Assembly: GCA_021234155.1 (NCBI GenBank) | Contig: JAJEKV010000015.1 | Location: 1,274,852 to 1,338,851 of the forward strand | Direction of reading: 5' to 3' | Source of the DNA: Isoetes taiwanensis | Taxonomy: Eukaryota; Streptophyta; Lycopodiopsida; Isoetales; Isoetaceae | Length of the DNA stretch: 64,000 nt | In this document: positions 1 to 11,225 of the stretch, in pieces | Layout: every line of letters begins with the position of its first letter | How positions within the stretch are numbered: the first letter of the stretch is position 1 | Program-made: the position numbers and the translations under genes | The notes under the pieces: model-generated | Databases searched by the model: none | Seen by the model: the letters and a program-made list of their open reading frames with translations, nothing else | Told to the model about the DNA's origin: nothing

Positions 1-978
1 AGGTCGTTCAAGAATTAAGAGTAGTGCCGATAGCGGAGAAGACTAAGACCTCTTTTCCAAAGGCTTTGAAGGTATCAGCACCTAAGAAGGTGCAATTCAA
101 TGCGCTGCCCACAGAACAGTTTCAGTCTATATAAGAAAATTAGTCCATAGTGATGCCTCCGATGGTGGATGAGGAAATTCAAAATCAAGATGATGTGATC
201 AACCAAGTTTTGGCCATTAAAGTTACACTTACTCTTGAGCAATTGATGCATTATTCTCCAAAGTTGTTGCAAGGGTTAGGAGGAACGACAAAATCAGAAA
301 TTTCAGTCCAACAAATCATCTCAAATGATACCAATAAGAGTAGAATGGAGCCACCATCCCGACAATCCAAGGATCCAGGGCCATTTCTTTGTGATGTGAG
401 TATTAATGGATATTTAATCAAAGATGCCAACAAATACCGGCAGCGGAGTGAATGTAATGCCTTACCACATAATGCTTCAAGTTGGATTGAAAATGATAGA
501 ACCGACAACTATGATGCTCAAGCCATTCAATCAAATGAAGGTGCAGCCTATGGGAGTCATAAGAAATGTCTTATGCAAGGTTTATGAGGCGGAAGCAATC
601 TTGGATTTTATGATTTTGAAATTTCCAGAGAGTGTGCATGCTGAAACTTATACTTTGTTGCTGAGCCGTATATGGTTAGATGCGGTGCAGGCTGAGACTT
701 CATGGAGGAAGCGTGAAATGAACATATTTCAAGGGGAACATAAGGTTACTATAGATCATCCTCTGAAATCAAGCATGGATGGGACAAACAGAAATCAGGT
801 AAATCTAATCACATCTCACATGGTTGAAGAGTATGAGCATGTTCTTTTATGTGAAAATGATAAGTTTGAGCATTGTCATGAAAAAGAAAGTGATGGATGC
901 TTGACCAGCCCTGAGATGAGACTTTTCACACATATGAAACATTTTTGGATGATGATGAACCATTATTATGTGAGCTAG
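1..978 (+). pseudogene. Ty3/gypsy gag-pol fragment with retroviral-type aspartic protease
   Basis: A polyprotein fragment enters from the left window edge and carries a pepsin-like retroelement protease, which would cleave the element's own Gag-Pol. The first frame (to about 587) holds the linker and the lead-in SINGYLIKDA; the second frame (424-978) holds the core TGSGVNVMP followed by a YTLLLSRIWL segment that matches the usual LLGRxWL end of this domain. The two parts are joined by a frameshift near 425-440. The residue in the position of the catalytic Asp reads Asn (NTGSG instead of DTGSG), so the enzyme would be dead even if the frame were intact. No reverse transcriptase motif follows. 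The family assignment rests on motif order; lineage within Ty3/gypsy is not certain. Confidence 0.75.
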
Positions 979-1121
979 AGGTGGAAAGCATTGATATTTT
1001 AGCATTTGACCACTCTGGAGATATGTTACATGCTTTTGAATTTGGTGACAGTCATGACAACAGTCCTCTTTATGAGACTTTCAGATTTGGGATATGTATA
1101 CCAGCTGACCAAGAACTTTAG

Positions 1122-1574
1122 ATGCCTCAAATGGAGAAATTTACTTGCTTTGATGGTTTGGCACTAAACCATGAACATTGTAGCAGTTCGAAGAAGTCTG
1201 AGAATCAAGGAAAACTAGTTCCTTTTATGTTTGAGCGTGGAAGTGTGGAAGAGGTGAGTAAATTTGAGCATGACTATGTGATAAAGGAAGGGAAATTGGA
1301 CAGGAACAACATTTTATCTCAGTGTGTAGCAGCCAAAGAGGCTCCTAAAGGTTTGTTTGCACCATTTGAGACTAATAAGCTACCTGGAATATGTCATTTT
1401 AGCAAGTTCTATTATATTACATCAGATTTGCCACATTGGTATGCTGGTGCAGTAATATTTGAGCAGGTTGTTGGAGTGTGGTTTGTTCTTTGGCCACACT
1501 TTTTGTTGTTGTTACATGTTATCTGCATTCTCCTATTTGGAAGATGCTTACTTGATAGGGTTGGAGTTGGTTGA
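1122..1574 (+). pseudogene. Unidentified open frame downstream of the protease
   Basis: A 150-codon open frame follows the protease after a stop and a change of frame. I recognise no domain in it; the last 40 residues are hydrophobic and look like out-of-frame noise rather than a designed membrane anchor. Its position suggests it is decayed polyprotein sequence of the same retroelement, in the region where a reverse transcriptase would be expected, but no palm motif is visible. It could also be chance open sequence. Confidence 0.25.
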
Positions 1575-2085
1575 TGAATCCAGAAGGGGAATTATTGCTT
1601 AATCCCAGAAATGGAGAAGACCGCAGGCCTTATTTTGAAAGAGAAGTGCTATTTTAAGGAATTCAACTAAGGCAAAGCTCCAATTACAGGAAGTTGGTAG
1701 CAAATTTTGGGGTTACAACAGGTCATTTTTCTGTAAAAACAGATGGCGATAGTTCTATAATACACAATCTATCCCATATTAAGAGATGTGTTTCGGCGAT
1801 ACGAATCTAATGAGCTATGGTGCAGGTCAAACGGAGGTCTGGAACTCAAGATATCAGCTTTCAAAATTTGCCACAGTTACAGAGGCTCTGTTTCGTCACT
1901 ATCATTTTAGACCAATGTGTTTTGTACCAGTTATTTGGATTTGAGAAGGGTAATTTTCTTTTTAAACATACATGTAAATGTGTCATTTGGGGACATGTCC
2001 CAATGATCATATTAGTATGTTTTGTTGTGGGTTCTCCGCCACGGGGTGGCACATTTTCCCACTGTGGTCGCCACTGTTGGGGTGG
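1575..2085. other. Non-coding stretch after retroelement fragment
   Basis: I see no gene here. Open frames at 1817-2152 and on the opposite strand are short and carry no known motif. The sequence may be the 3' untranslated part or LTR of the preceding gypsy fragment, but no paired LTR is present in the window to prove it. Confidence 0.3.
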
Positions 2086-2140
2086 TCACCACTCACCACA
2101 CTCATCACCACTCACCACACTAACCACACTCACCACTATT
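2086..2140. repeat. CACCACT-like simple repeat
   Basis: Irregular copies of CACCACT, CACCACA and CATCACC run head to tail for about 55 bases. This is a short, impure microsatellite. Confidence 0.7.
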
Positions 2141-2404
2141 GAAGTGGTATAGAAGACAGTATACCGTGGAGTGATATACGCACATGCACGTGTGCAGGAT
2201 ATTTGCACGTATGCATTGTGGAGGTAGGATCATGACTGGATTATCTGAGCAGAGAGAAGAACAGAGAGAGATGGTGTATTGGGAGAGTGTGTTTTGCTTG
2301 ATCTAGCTATGGAGATGATGGATCTTTGTGGTGTGCATTGCCTCGATCTGATAGATTGAGCTTGGGTTGTTGGGTTTTTCATCCTTCTTGCAACGTTAGA
2401 GTTC

Positions 2405-2520
2405 AGGCTCTAACACATGCCACGCGGGCTCTAACATGCCACGCGGGCTCCAACATGCCAAGGTGGCTCCAGCATGCCAAGGTGACTCAAACATGCTACC
2501 TAGGCTTCAACATGCTCTCC
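2405..2520 (+). repeat. 19-bp minisatellite, about six units
   Basis: Six diverged units of about 19 bases, each built around AACATGCCA with a GGCTC spacer, stand in tandem. Several units differ by single substitutions such as CACGCGGG against AAGGTGGC. They lie within a long open frame (2326-2922) that I do not consider coding. Confidence 0.75.
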
Positions 2521-2744
2521 GTCCCTCCCTTCCTCCCTCACTCCCTCTCTCTGATTGGGTCTGATAGAAGCGTTGGCACCTTCCCATGTCGAACAAGGAC
2601 AGGACTTTGCACAGCTACCTCGCCAGAAGGGAGAGGACATACCCCAGGAGACGGATCTGAGAAAGGTTATCGAAACAGCCTTTCCTACACTACCACCCCA
2701 ATTCTGGGACCACACTTAAAAACAACGGTAAAAGAAAAACCACA

Positions 2745-4027
2745 AGTTGTTGTTCAAAAAACTCTACATGTGGTTATGTGGAGGTGTGGTTTATTAAGAA
2801 GACGATGTAGGTTTTTTTTAAGGAGCTATAGCTTTTTTTTTTTGAAGTGTGGTTTTTTTTTTAGGTGTGGTTTCATTTTGCGGAAGTGTAGTTTTTTTTT
2901 TTTAAAGATGAGTTGTTTTTAAGAGGATGTTGTTTTCTGAGGTGTGGTTTATAATAAGGTGTTGTTTTTAAGTAGCTATTTTTTAAGGAAATATGGTTTT
3001 TTAAGGTGTCGTTTATAAGTAGGTGTAGCTTTTAAGTAGCTGTTTTCTAAGGAAGTATAGTTTTCTGAAGTGGTATGATTTTTTAAGTCTAGGTGTTATT
3101 TTTTGAGGTGTAGTTTATAAGTGAGTGTAGTATTTAAGCAGCTGTTTTGGAAAGAAGTATGGGTTTTTGAGGTGTGGTTTGTAAGTGGGTGTAGTTCTTA
3201 AGTGGTTGTTTTCTAATGAAGTATGGTTTTCTGAAGTGGTGTAGTTTATAACTAGGTGTAGTTTTAAGAAGCTATTTCTAAGGAAGTATGGTTTTGGAGG
3301 TGTAGTTTTTAAGTAGCTATTTGTTAAGGAAATATGGTTTTAAAGGTGTCGTTTATAAGTAGGTGTAGTTTTTAAGTAGTTTGTTTTCTAAGGAAGTATA
3401 GTATTACGAAGTGGTATGATTTTTTTAAGTCTAGGTGTTGTTTTTTGAGGTGTAGTTTATAAGTGAGTGTAGTTTTTAAGCAGCTGTTTTGGAAAGAAGT
3501 ATGGGTTTTTGAGGTGTGGTTTATAAGTTGGTGTAGTTCTTAAGTGGTTGTTTTCTAATGAAGTATGGTTTTCCGATGGTGTAGTTTATAACTAGGTGTA
3601 GTTTTTAAGAAGCTATTTTTAAGGAAGTATGGTTTTTTGGAGGTGTGGTTTATTTTTAAGGAGGTATGGTTTTTTGGAGGTGTGGTTTAAGGAAGTATGG
3701 TTTTTTTGGAGGTGTAGTTTTTAAGTAGTTGTTTTTTTAGGGAAGTATGGTTTTTTGAAGTGTAGTTTATAAGTAGATGTAGTTTCTAAGTGGCTATATT
3801 TTAAGGAAGTATGGTTTTCTAAAGTGGTGTGGTTTACGACTAGACATAGTTTTCAAGTAGCTATTTCTTAAGTAAGTATAGTTTTTTTTGAGTTGTAATT
3901 TATAACTATGTGTAGTTTCTAGTAATTATTTTTGATTAAAAAAGTATGGTTTTTTCTTAAGTAAGTATAGTTTTTTTTGAGTTGTAATTTATAACTATGT
4001 GTAGTTTCTAGTAACTATTTTTGATTA
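2745..4027 (+). repeat. GT/AT-rich minisatellite array with higher-order structure
   Basis: About 1.3 kb of imperfect units of roughly 60-90 bases, each containing variants of AAGGAAGTATGGTTTT, GGTGTAGTTTATAAGTAGG and TTTTTAAGTAGCTATTTT. The units are organised into a longer period: the segment starting with TTAAGGAAATATGG near 2983 returns near 3324, and the marker GTGGTATGATTTTTTAAG near 3070 returns near 3413, giving a period of about 340 bases. The array decays towards its edges. The strand asymmetry is strong (purines plus T on this strand). A reverse-oriented relative lies at 14573-14945. Confidence 0.85.
3865..4027 (+). repeat. Two near-identical 89-bp-period units at array edge
   Basis: The segment beginning TTCTTAAGTAAGTATAG at 3865 is repeated at 3954 almost unchanged through GTAGTTTCTAGTAA. 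This is much more similar than neighbouring units, pointing to a recent local duplication. Confidence 0.8.
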
Positions 4028-4481
4028 GCAAACAATTAGATCAAATTTGAATGGGGTGCAAAATTTTTGCAATTATTCAAGATAATTCTCGACTCACTTG
4101 TGGGATTTTGAAGGGAGAAAGCTCGGTTCTTTGGAACAAACCGATAATTGAGCGAGATCTTTCCGAATACCTCTTCCAAAAGAATACACCTTTGTACCCA
4201 GTTGTGAAGAATTCAAGTTGAAATCACACAAGCTTGGCTTGAAGAATTTCTTGGCAAAAGAAACATTGCTTTGCTGAGGGGATCTTTAAGGTTTTCAATC
4301 GAGAATTCAACAATAGGATTACTATCAAACTTTTCGGTGATCCTTTTCGAATTGAATTAGAAGAGGCGGATCTTCAAATTGACTTTCAATAGATCGAAAT
4401 TCTTCTAAATTGAATGCATTTCATGGTATTAATTTGGATTCCCACCTGCATAGTAGCATTTTAATTAAATTGCCAAATTAG

Positions 4482-5450
4482 CTCCTCTTACCTTCTCCTC
4501 GTCCATGTCTCAACACTACTCTTGTTATTGTCCCCCCTGACTTCGTTCAAATTTGTTACCAAAATGTTGCCAAAACCAAAACCCTAAACCACAGATTTCT
4601 CTGTCTTTTTGCACAATTTCTGCGTCTCCCTCCATCCATCCAAGGCGATCTTCTCTTACAGTTAAGTCTGATACACAAAAACCCCTCGGCTTTCATTAAG
4701 TTTGGTGATTTCTCTGACCCAAATTTGTTTCTTAAAGAAATGCATCATATGACCCGAGATGTGCTGGAATGGGATAACCTTTCAAAAGATCCTGGTCTTC
4801 ATGGAGAACCTATCCTCAATGCCAATGGAGTACCTATTCCCTATGGTAATATCCGGCCAATCCAAGAAAGAGTTTCTGATCGACAATTGGCAGAAAATTT
4901 GGATCATCTTCAATATCAAACTCGTCCAGACCTCCAGCTTTTCGAAGGTATCCACCTTAATCATTCCATTATAGCAGAGAAAATCAAAACTTTATCAGCT
5001 TCTGCTGTCATTGTCTCTATTGATAAAGTTGGGGTCAAAATTGATAGACTTTGGGATCACCTGCTGAGACTTAACAAATCCATTGTCATAAATTCTGTTT
5101 ACTGGCTGAGATACCCTTATATCTTAGTTGAGTGTGGTAATTCCAGATCTGCTAACTTTGACTGCTTAAGTTAGGGAGATCGACCTTTGACACCTTCCAG
5201 CTATCTTTTCTCAAATGGTACCCTAATCTTCCCATTGCAGAATATGATAAATATTTCATTGCCTCAGTCTCCATGATGGATCTTAGCCCAATTTATTGGG
5301 ATGAAGATTGCTTTTCTGCAATCTTTAACTCCTTTGGAAAATACATTTGCACAGATTATTGCCCTTACAAACCTCCCAAATGCTATGTCCAGCTAAATAT
5401 CTCCAAGCCTGTTCCAACATCCGTGCCTATCCTTGATTCTTCCCTCTACA
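4482..5450 (+). pseudogene. LINE ORF1 (DUF4283-like) fragment
   Basis: An open frame runs from about 4482 to 5174 and continues after a frameshift to about 5450. The second half has the layout of the DUF4283 / gag-like protein encoded by plant L1-type LINEs: a region around IDRLWDHLLRLN, then FLKWYPNLPIAEYDKY, then LSPIYWDEDCFSAIFNSFGK, ending in VQLNISKPVP, which matches the family's W-P-F and LP-x-x-YW / IG / V-x-L-x-K-P pattern. In intact elements this protein binds the LINE RNA. A CCHC knuckle is not seen because the sequence is cut off by an internal deletion and joins directly to reverse transcriptase sequence. No ATG lies near the open start. Confidence 0.65.
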
Positions 5451-5454
5451 AAAA

Positions 5455-7130
5455 GGGGTCGAACAAGGTCGTTCCTTAGCTCCTTATCTTTTTATCATTG
5501 CTGCTGACCAATTGACTAGAGCCATAATGTATCATCAAAATATGGGAAATATAAAAGGTCTAGTCATGCCAAACTCTTTAAATCAAATCTCTGCCTACAA
5601 TATCACAGATGACTCCTTTTCATTTACGCAAAATGATGTTAATAACATTGAATTCTTCTTGGGAGTCATTCAAAATTTCAGTCGGGCCCTCACGTATTCA
5701 ATTAAATTCTCGGAAATCGGTAATTATTGGTGCTCAAATTACTCGATATTCTTTGGGATTAAGTGTGTTGCAAACTAATCAAGCCACTAAGTTACTAGGC
5801 ATGCCTTTAGGTCTAGATATTAACATTAAGACTCTTTGGAGCCCTATTGTCGACAAAATCAAAAGGAAACTGAATAATTATGGCAGTTGCCTCTCTCTAG
5901 CTGGCAGAACCATTATTGCAAATTCTGTCATTGCCAGTTCACATGTCTATTTTTCTTCAGCTCTCATTGCACCCAAATGCATCTATCAGCAGCTAGAGAG
6001 GATCATTAGGAACTTTATCTGGGGAAAAAAGCATCTTGTTAACTGGAACTATGTCACTAAGAAGAAATCTGCTGGTGGCCTTGGATGTAAAAACCTTAGG
6101 CTCCAAGCTTATGCCCTAGGTGGAAAGTATATATGGAAAGCACTCTTTCAAAGAAGAAATGCACGACTCTTGAATTTCTTCACTCTTTGAATTTCAAAGA
6201 GTGTTATTAGAGGACGATTCTGCATTTGATCATCGGCTTCCTCACTTTCGGTTTTAGTGATATCAAGCTGCTTTGCAAACACCTCACCTCGATGAGAAAT
6301 TTATTGGTGGCACGGAATTATGTATCTAAAGCTTTAAATTGATCGGGCTCATCATGACATGAGTATCTTCTGGAATTCAAACCTATCAAAAAGAGACAAC
6401 ATCCCTTTGGCCATTATTCATCCAAAGATATATAGGAAATGGTTGCATAACAATGTTTGTAATCTAGGTGACCTCTGGACGAATGGTAGCTGGACCTCTT
6501 GGACTAGACTTAAGGCCAAGATCAGGGGAACTAGCTCTGTTAGGTTGCTTTATAAACACATTATCAGGATTGTAGCAAATACAAATATAGATGCTAATCC
6601 TATTCCAGCAAATGATTGGCTTTTGAACAACAAAAACTTTTATAAAGTATCTACTGTCTATGCCTATTTAACTACTTCCAATCTGCCATCCAAAGCAGCT
6701 ACTTACTGGCATATCAATGAGCAAGTTGAAAAAGGTCTTTTTAAAAATATTTAGAATTCTTATTGTGCCCCAAAAATCCCTTATTTTTCGGTGGCTTATT
6801 GCAAATAAAAGTGTCCCTAACCTCCATGATATTTGTAAGCATCGAGTCATCAAAATATTGATCAAGAGCTGGTACTCAACAAATGCTTTCCCCTCATGCC
6901 CTTTGGGTTGTCACTCACATGGAATCTATGGAACATATTTTTGAGTTTGTCCTAAACTAAATAGCTTATGGTCCTGGTTTGAGGTGAATTTCAATATTCA
7001 TAAACCAGCTTCAATTCTCGACTTCTTGATGAACAATAATGCTTTCAAGAATACTATTTGCTTTATCTTTTTTATGGAATATTTGGAAACATAGGAACAG
7101 GATGTTTATATGGGAGGTCACAATTTATCT
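5455..7130 (+). pseudogene. LINE ORF2 fragment: RT C-terminal half plus zf-RVT
   Basis: The reverse transcriptase enters at the motif VEQGRSLAPYLF (usual form RQGDPLSPYLF), continues to a degenerate catalytic box (ITDDSFSF where the family has ADDT), then changes frame near 5700 and carries the post-palm block TKLLGMPLG, LSLAGRTIIANSVI and IRNFIWGKKH. After a broken stretch at 6190-6360, the zf-RVT domain appears at 6717-6960 with CPLGC and HGIYGT, and the terminal IWKHRN block lies near 7075-7100 in another frame. The endonuclease and the N-terminal half of RT are missing. At least four frame changes make it non-functional. Confidence 0.85.
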
Positions 7131-8095
7131 ATTTTACGGATTAAACTGCGGGTTATTTATGACTTAGAGCTAAGCGCAGCACACACAAAAAAAATAAATA
7201 TGTTGATGCTCATTATGATCAGCTTTGGAATACTATTGGGCATTTTGTTGGATCTTATAATATATTTAAATTGAATTGTCATGGAGATAATACTAATCTT
7301 GATTACGTTTCTCCTAGAATATCTTTGGACCTAAGTATAAGCTCGATCTACAATTTGATGAAGCTGAAGCATCAAAATATATTGGTCATCCTCTGTCATC
7401 CGAGCGACAAGAATCTGATGACTTCGTGCAAACTCGGATGGATTACGGTTTACGGGCGGGACATGTTAGAGGGAAGTTATATGAAAAAAAAATGAGATCC
7501 CCATAAGAGAAATTGAGTGGGCTAAGGAATTCAAAGAGGAGACTCATTTAATGTGTGTGTGCTTCGGTGGTTCATGCATGCCAATAGCATGGACATGACA
7601 GATAGACAATTAATTTTACAGAGAGTGCTACTATTACCATAGGGGCGGAGGCATTGTTATGGTACTCTCATCCACTTATATTCCACTTGTAACTCAAACA
7701 GGCGATTGAGATTGTAGATTGGGGAAGAACTTCATACCAATTCTCCATCCACATTTCGAGACCACTTCCACTTTTTTGACACCTATAATTTCTGATATCT
7801 GCCTCAATTTTATATACTATTGTTTTGCAGATTGTTGGCTTAAGAAATCTACACGAAATGTAGTGGGCTTCATCAGCAAATGCTTCGATATTTTGTTTTT
7901 ACTGGAAAGGATGCTGCCATCAACAGCAGCATTCTCCTTAGGATGAGAATTGCTATGTTCTCAATCATATTAACTGATCTATATATTGCTGCTATTTTAT
8001 ATTTGGGACTTTCTAAGTCCAAAAACTTTTTCCAAAAATGAAATCTTCTTGTGCCTTAAAATTCAGATCAAAGTGTGAGGATTAGTCTTCAAAAT
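7131..8095. other. No recognisable gene
   Basis: Short open frames only. One charged segment read from about 7342 to 7505 (beginning LDLQFDEAEASKYIG) looks protein-like but matches nothing I can name; it could be the tail of the LINE protein. The remainder shows no repeat or RNA gene. Confidence 0.3.
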
Positions 8096-8099
8096 ATGT

Positions 8100-8940
8100 C
8101 TTGTTCTTCCATGCTGCCATAGCATGGCAGCAATGTGTCAAAGTAATGATACTTCATCTGATTTAGGAACCATTAGATTGGTACTTCTCTAAAGCCAATG
8201 AATCTTATACATCTGCTCTAGCTTGCATTGTATGGAGTGTGTCTTATTAAAATATGCGCTAAGTGGAGACCACACTAAGGGGTTTATTGCTGGAATCCTA
8301 ATTTTAAATGCAATCAACAGTCTATAACCATCCTCCTTTTGGAGACTTCAAAATTGCTGGAACCGACAGTTCTCTTACACATGGCCATTTGGGGCATTTC
8401 TAAACAGTTCAAAAACACATGTTTGGAAGTTAACAAATATGTTCCAAAGAGAGGGTATCATACATCAAACTAATGATACTTTCCCATTTGGAAATCACTA
8501 AACTAGATCTATGAAGTCAATAACTCTGATGCCTATGCCTTATAGCTTGCAGTGATTGCGCAACAAGATACGTGGAATATGCCATCATTAAAATCTCCAC
8601 TAAATGTAAGAGGGAAAGTGTCATGCTGAAAGTTTGTCTCCCAATCCATAACGCTTCGCTTTTGGACACTTCAAAGCTGTTGGAACCGGTAAATCTCTTG
8701 GATTACATATGGCCATTTGTGTCATTTTTTAACAGTTTAAAAACACATGTTTGGAAGTTAAAAAATATGCTCCAACGAGGGCATCATGTCTCAACCTAAT
8801 GATACTTTGTCCCATTTGGCAATAACTAGACTGGAAAGCCAATAACTCTGATACTTCTGTTCTATATCTTGCACTAATTGCAGAACAAATACGTGGAGTG
8901 TGTCTTCATTAAAATCTGCACAAATGAAGATCACGCTAAG
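8100..8940 (+). repeat. Tandem ~325-bp repeats, about 2.5 copies
   Basis: Blocks such as TTGGAAGTTAACAAATATG, GGAACCGACAGTTCTCTT and TAATGATACTT recur with a spacing of about 323-328 bases (for example GGAACC at 8359 and 8682; the TTGGAAGTTA block near 8424 and 8752). The copies are diverged. Related copies lie at 45290-46110, and a reverse fragment at 18740-18830, so this is a dispersed family, probably part of a larger transposable element. Confidence 0.75.
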
Positions 8941-8944
8941 GGGT

Positions 8945-10407
8945 TGTTGAAGGTGTTCTGGCAAAACCTTCAACCTCGGTGGTTTTAGAACCTCCCGGGT
9001 TGCTTGAGGCAACCACTCGGTCAAAAGATTCGAAAATAGTGCCGCGAAAGTTAACGGGAGTATGTTTCCCACGAAGGCCAAAAAATCTGCTCCACAAAAT
9101 AACTTGCGAGAATATGATCTATGAAGCTATGGATAAGGGTGTCTCTCCTCAAGATGCTCAACACTTGATACTAACAGACCAAAAAAGCTTCGGTGAGGTC
9201 GACAAGGTTAGATAGGCCGAAATTTGATCAACGACCCGGTCAATTTTTGGTCAATAACCCCGCAGAGAGCCAAAATTTGAAACTTCGATGTTGACAAGGA
9301 ATTTTAAGGAGTTTCCAATTCTATTACGCTTAGATTTGCTTTTACAATAAGGGCCAAATCTTTCTTTTGTCAAAAGGGAACCTAATGTTTTTCTTTTGAA
9401 GATTTTACTCGCCTAGAACGCAAGGAATGAACAATATTGAAAGAAAAAACGCTTTCTAGTGAAGGGTTACACTTGCGTGTCTAGCATTGCCTTGCTCAAC
9501 ATATCTAGCTTGGCAAGATTGGTGCTCGATGATTGCTCTTATATGCTCGATTACGTTGTGCAACACAATTGGATCTAAAGATGTTGACTCAAAAGCGGTA
9601 TTGTAATTTTGTCTTGACAAGAGCTTAGCTTTGCCCTTTCCAAAGACATGCTAAATAGGCGACTACTCATATTGTAAAATGCTGCGCTTAGTTGAGATCT
9701 TGATCATTTCCCTTCAATCTTACGTCTTTTAGCGCACCATAAGCATTCTTGGCATTAAACATGGTGATTCGGCCCGTTTTAAGTCATGATTTACTTGGTT
9801 TGTTAGGCGAATTAAAAAGATCTTGGCGTTCCGGATTTTAGGGTTCATATGGGTTCAAGCGAAATATCCCACGAGTGGTCGATTAGGTTTTGGCGACCAA
9901 GGTATATAAGGAAAAGAAAATCCATAATTTATAATTATCGTGCAATATCCACGTGGGATCCGGTACCTCCACCCCTGCCCTGGATGTTCCACGCGGAAAG
10001 ATTACCGGAAAGAGATAGTCTTTGGGGGTAGATAGGAAAATTTTTGCACCCCAAAGCCCCATGGCACGATTCCCTAGGAAGCATCTATAATGTCCAAAAT
10101 AGAGCCTTTTTCAAATTTCTTTTTTTTTCTAAGGGAATCTTTTTTTGCACTCTATAAGATTGGAATATCTTCTCACAATGGAGCTCTTTTGAATTTGGCA
10201 AAAATGGCTAAGGAGTGGATGATGTGGCATTTGGAAATGATGACAAGGTTAGGTGGGTATGATGTGGCCAATGGGAATGATGACGTGTTAGTCAACTTGA
10301 GTTTGAAAATTCTCTCTAGTCAAAACTTTTGAATGAAGTGGAGATGATGTGTATGACAAGTGTGGAGTGATGAGGTGTCAATGGTGATGTGGAACAAATC
10401 ACCAACA
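8945..10407 (-). repeat. 3' LTR of the Tat-like element
   Basis: The plus strand starts TGTTGAAGG at 8945 and ends ACCAACA at 10407, giving inverted TGTTG/CAACA ends. The first 590 bases match the 5' LTR at 13187. The outer end is well supported by that match; the inner end at 10407 is inferred from the inverted ends and lies next to the end of the aRNH frame, without a convincing polypurine tract. The segment around 9940-9980 (ATATCCACGTGGGATCC) matches, in reverse complement, the LTR copy at 15.8-18.7 kb. Confidence 0.7.
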
Positions 10408-10477
10408 TATAATACCCTATCTAGACCCTTCTTGTTGACCTTGATTTCCTTTACCTGTTTGTCTTCACTTGCATTGA

Positions 10478-10990
10478 TTACCAGGATGGGGATAGGGTAT
10501 GTTCAAGATCTTTCTTCTCAAGCTCATCTTCTTGAATTGCTCCCTCAGCTAAGTGTTCCAGTAGCACACTTCTGCATAACGAGTCTGCTTCACAATTTTG
10601 CTCCCTTGGCACATGGCAAAGTTCCCAGGTTTCAAAATTCTTCAGTTCCAGCATAGCTTGATCTCTGAGCTGCATCATGTCTTCACTCTTAGCCTGATAT
10701 TCTCCTGATATTTGCCTGCAGACAAGCTGAGAGTCTCCAAAGATGATTACATCACTGATGTTTAGATTTCTTGCTTCTTGAAGACCTGCAATCAGTGCCT
10801 TGTACTCTGCCACATTAGAAGTGACATTTTTCCTACCTTAGCCAGCAATCTATTGGAAGCATCCTTGAGAATAGCAGCAGAAGATGCCACATTAAGCCTT
10901 TTGGAGACACCACCATCAAACCATAAATAAGCAAAATTACCTGATTTAGCTGAAGCCAATTCTTTTGGAATTTTTATGCTAGACTCCAAC
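10478..10990 (-). pseudogene. aRNH (second RNase H) domain of Tat-like element
   Basis: Reading leftwards, the domain starts with YLWFDGGVSKRLNVASSAAI, where the Asp is the first catalytic residue, and after a frameshift near 10830 continues with AEYKALIAGLQEA (catalytic Glu), IIFGDSQLVCRQISGEY (catalytic Asp) and HVPREQNCEADSL (last Asp). The order and spacing fit the archaeal-like RNase H that Tat-lineage elements carry in addition to the ordinary one. Catalytic residues are all present, so only the frameshift breaks it. It would degrade RNA in RNA-DNA hybrids. Confidence 0.8.
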
Positions 10991-11225
10991 AAGGGGGATT
11001 CACTGTAAGTGCCATACAATGTGCCTGAGTGACTTGTAGGGGGGTTTTTTCGACCCATTTCCATACGTATACGTAAGAGGTAGGGGGACTTTTTGCCACC
11101 ACTTGGGGTAAACTTTGTACGGAAGGGGTCGAATTTGCCTTTCAAGAAATCGTATACGGGGGTGTTTTTGATCACCCTATGCACGCACATGGCATACCCC
11201 CCTTACTATAAGTGAACCCCCCGGG
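10991..11225. mobile_element. 235-bp MITE flanked by 9-bp target duplication (Mutator-like)
   Basis: The 9-mer GACTCCAAC stands at 10982-10990 and again at 11226-11234. Between them lies a 235-bp segment with imperfect inverted ends: GGGGGATTCACTGTAAG on the left against, in reverse complement, GGGGGGTTCACTTATAG on the right. A 9-bp duplication is typical of Mutator-like elements. Its GC-rich, CGTATACG-containing interior differs from the surrounding retroelement. The net insertion of 244 bases accounts exactly for the frame difference between the protease and aRNH reading frames, supporting insertion into a continuous ancestral frame. Confidence 0.75.

Larger units (their letters stand above)
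4482..7130 (+). mobile_element. Internally deleted L1-type LINE
   Basis: ORF1 and the C-terminal half of ORF2 lie in the correct order and orientation but with the endonuclease and RT N-terminus absent, so that ORF1 joins RT at about 5440-5457. I could not find a clear poly(A) tail or target duplication; the A-rich stretch near 7185-7200 is a weak candidate for the 3' end. Confidence 0.75.

Noticed and set aside
2326-2922. 198-codon open frame
   Set aside because: It consists of a 19-bp minisatellite followed by simple T-rich repeats; the translation ends in Phe/Arg runs and has no domain.
10090-10332. 80-codon open frame and others inside the 3' LTR
   Set aside because: They are on the strand opposite to the element and not kept in the other LTR copies.
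10408-10445. Polypurine tract of the Tat-like element
   Set aside because: The minus strand next to the presumed LTR end is not a continuous purine run, so neither the tract nor the exact inner LTR edge is certain.
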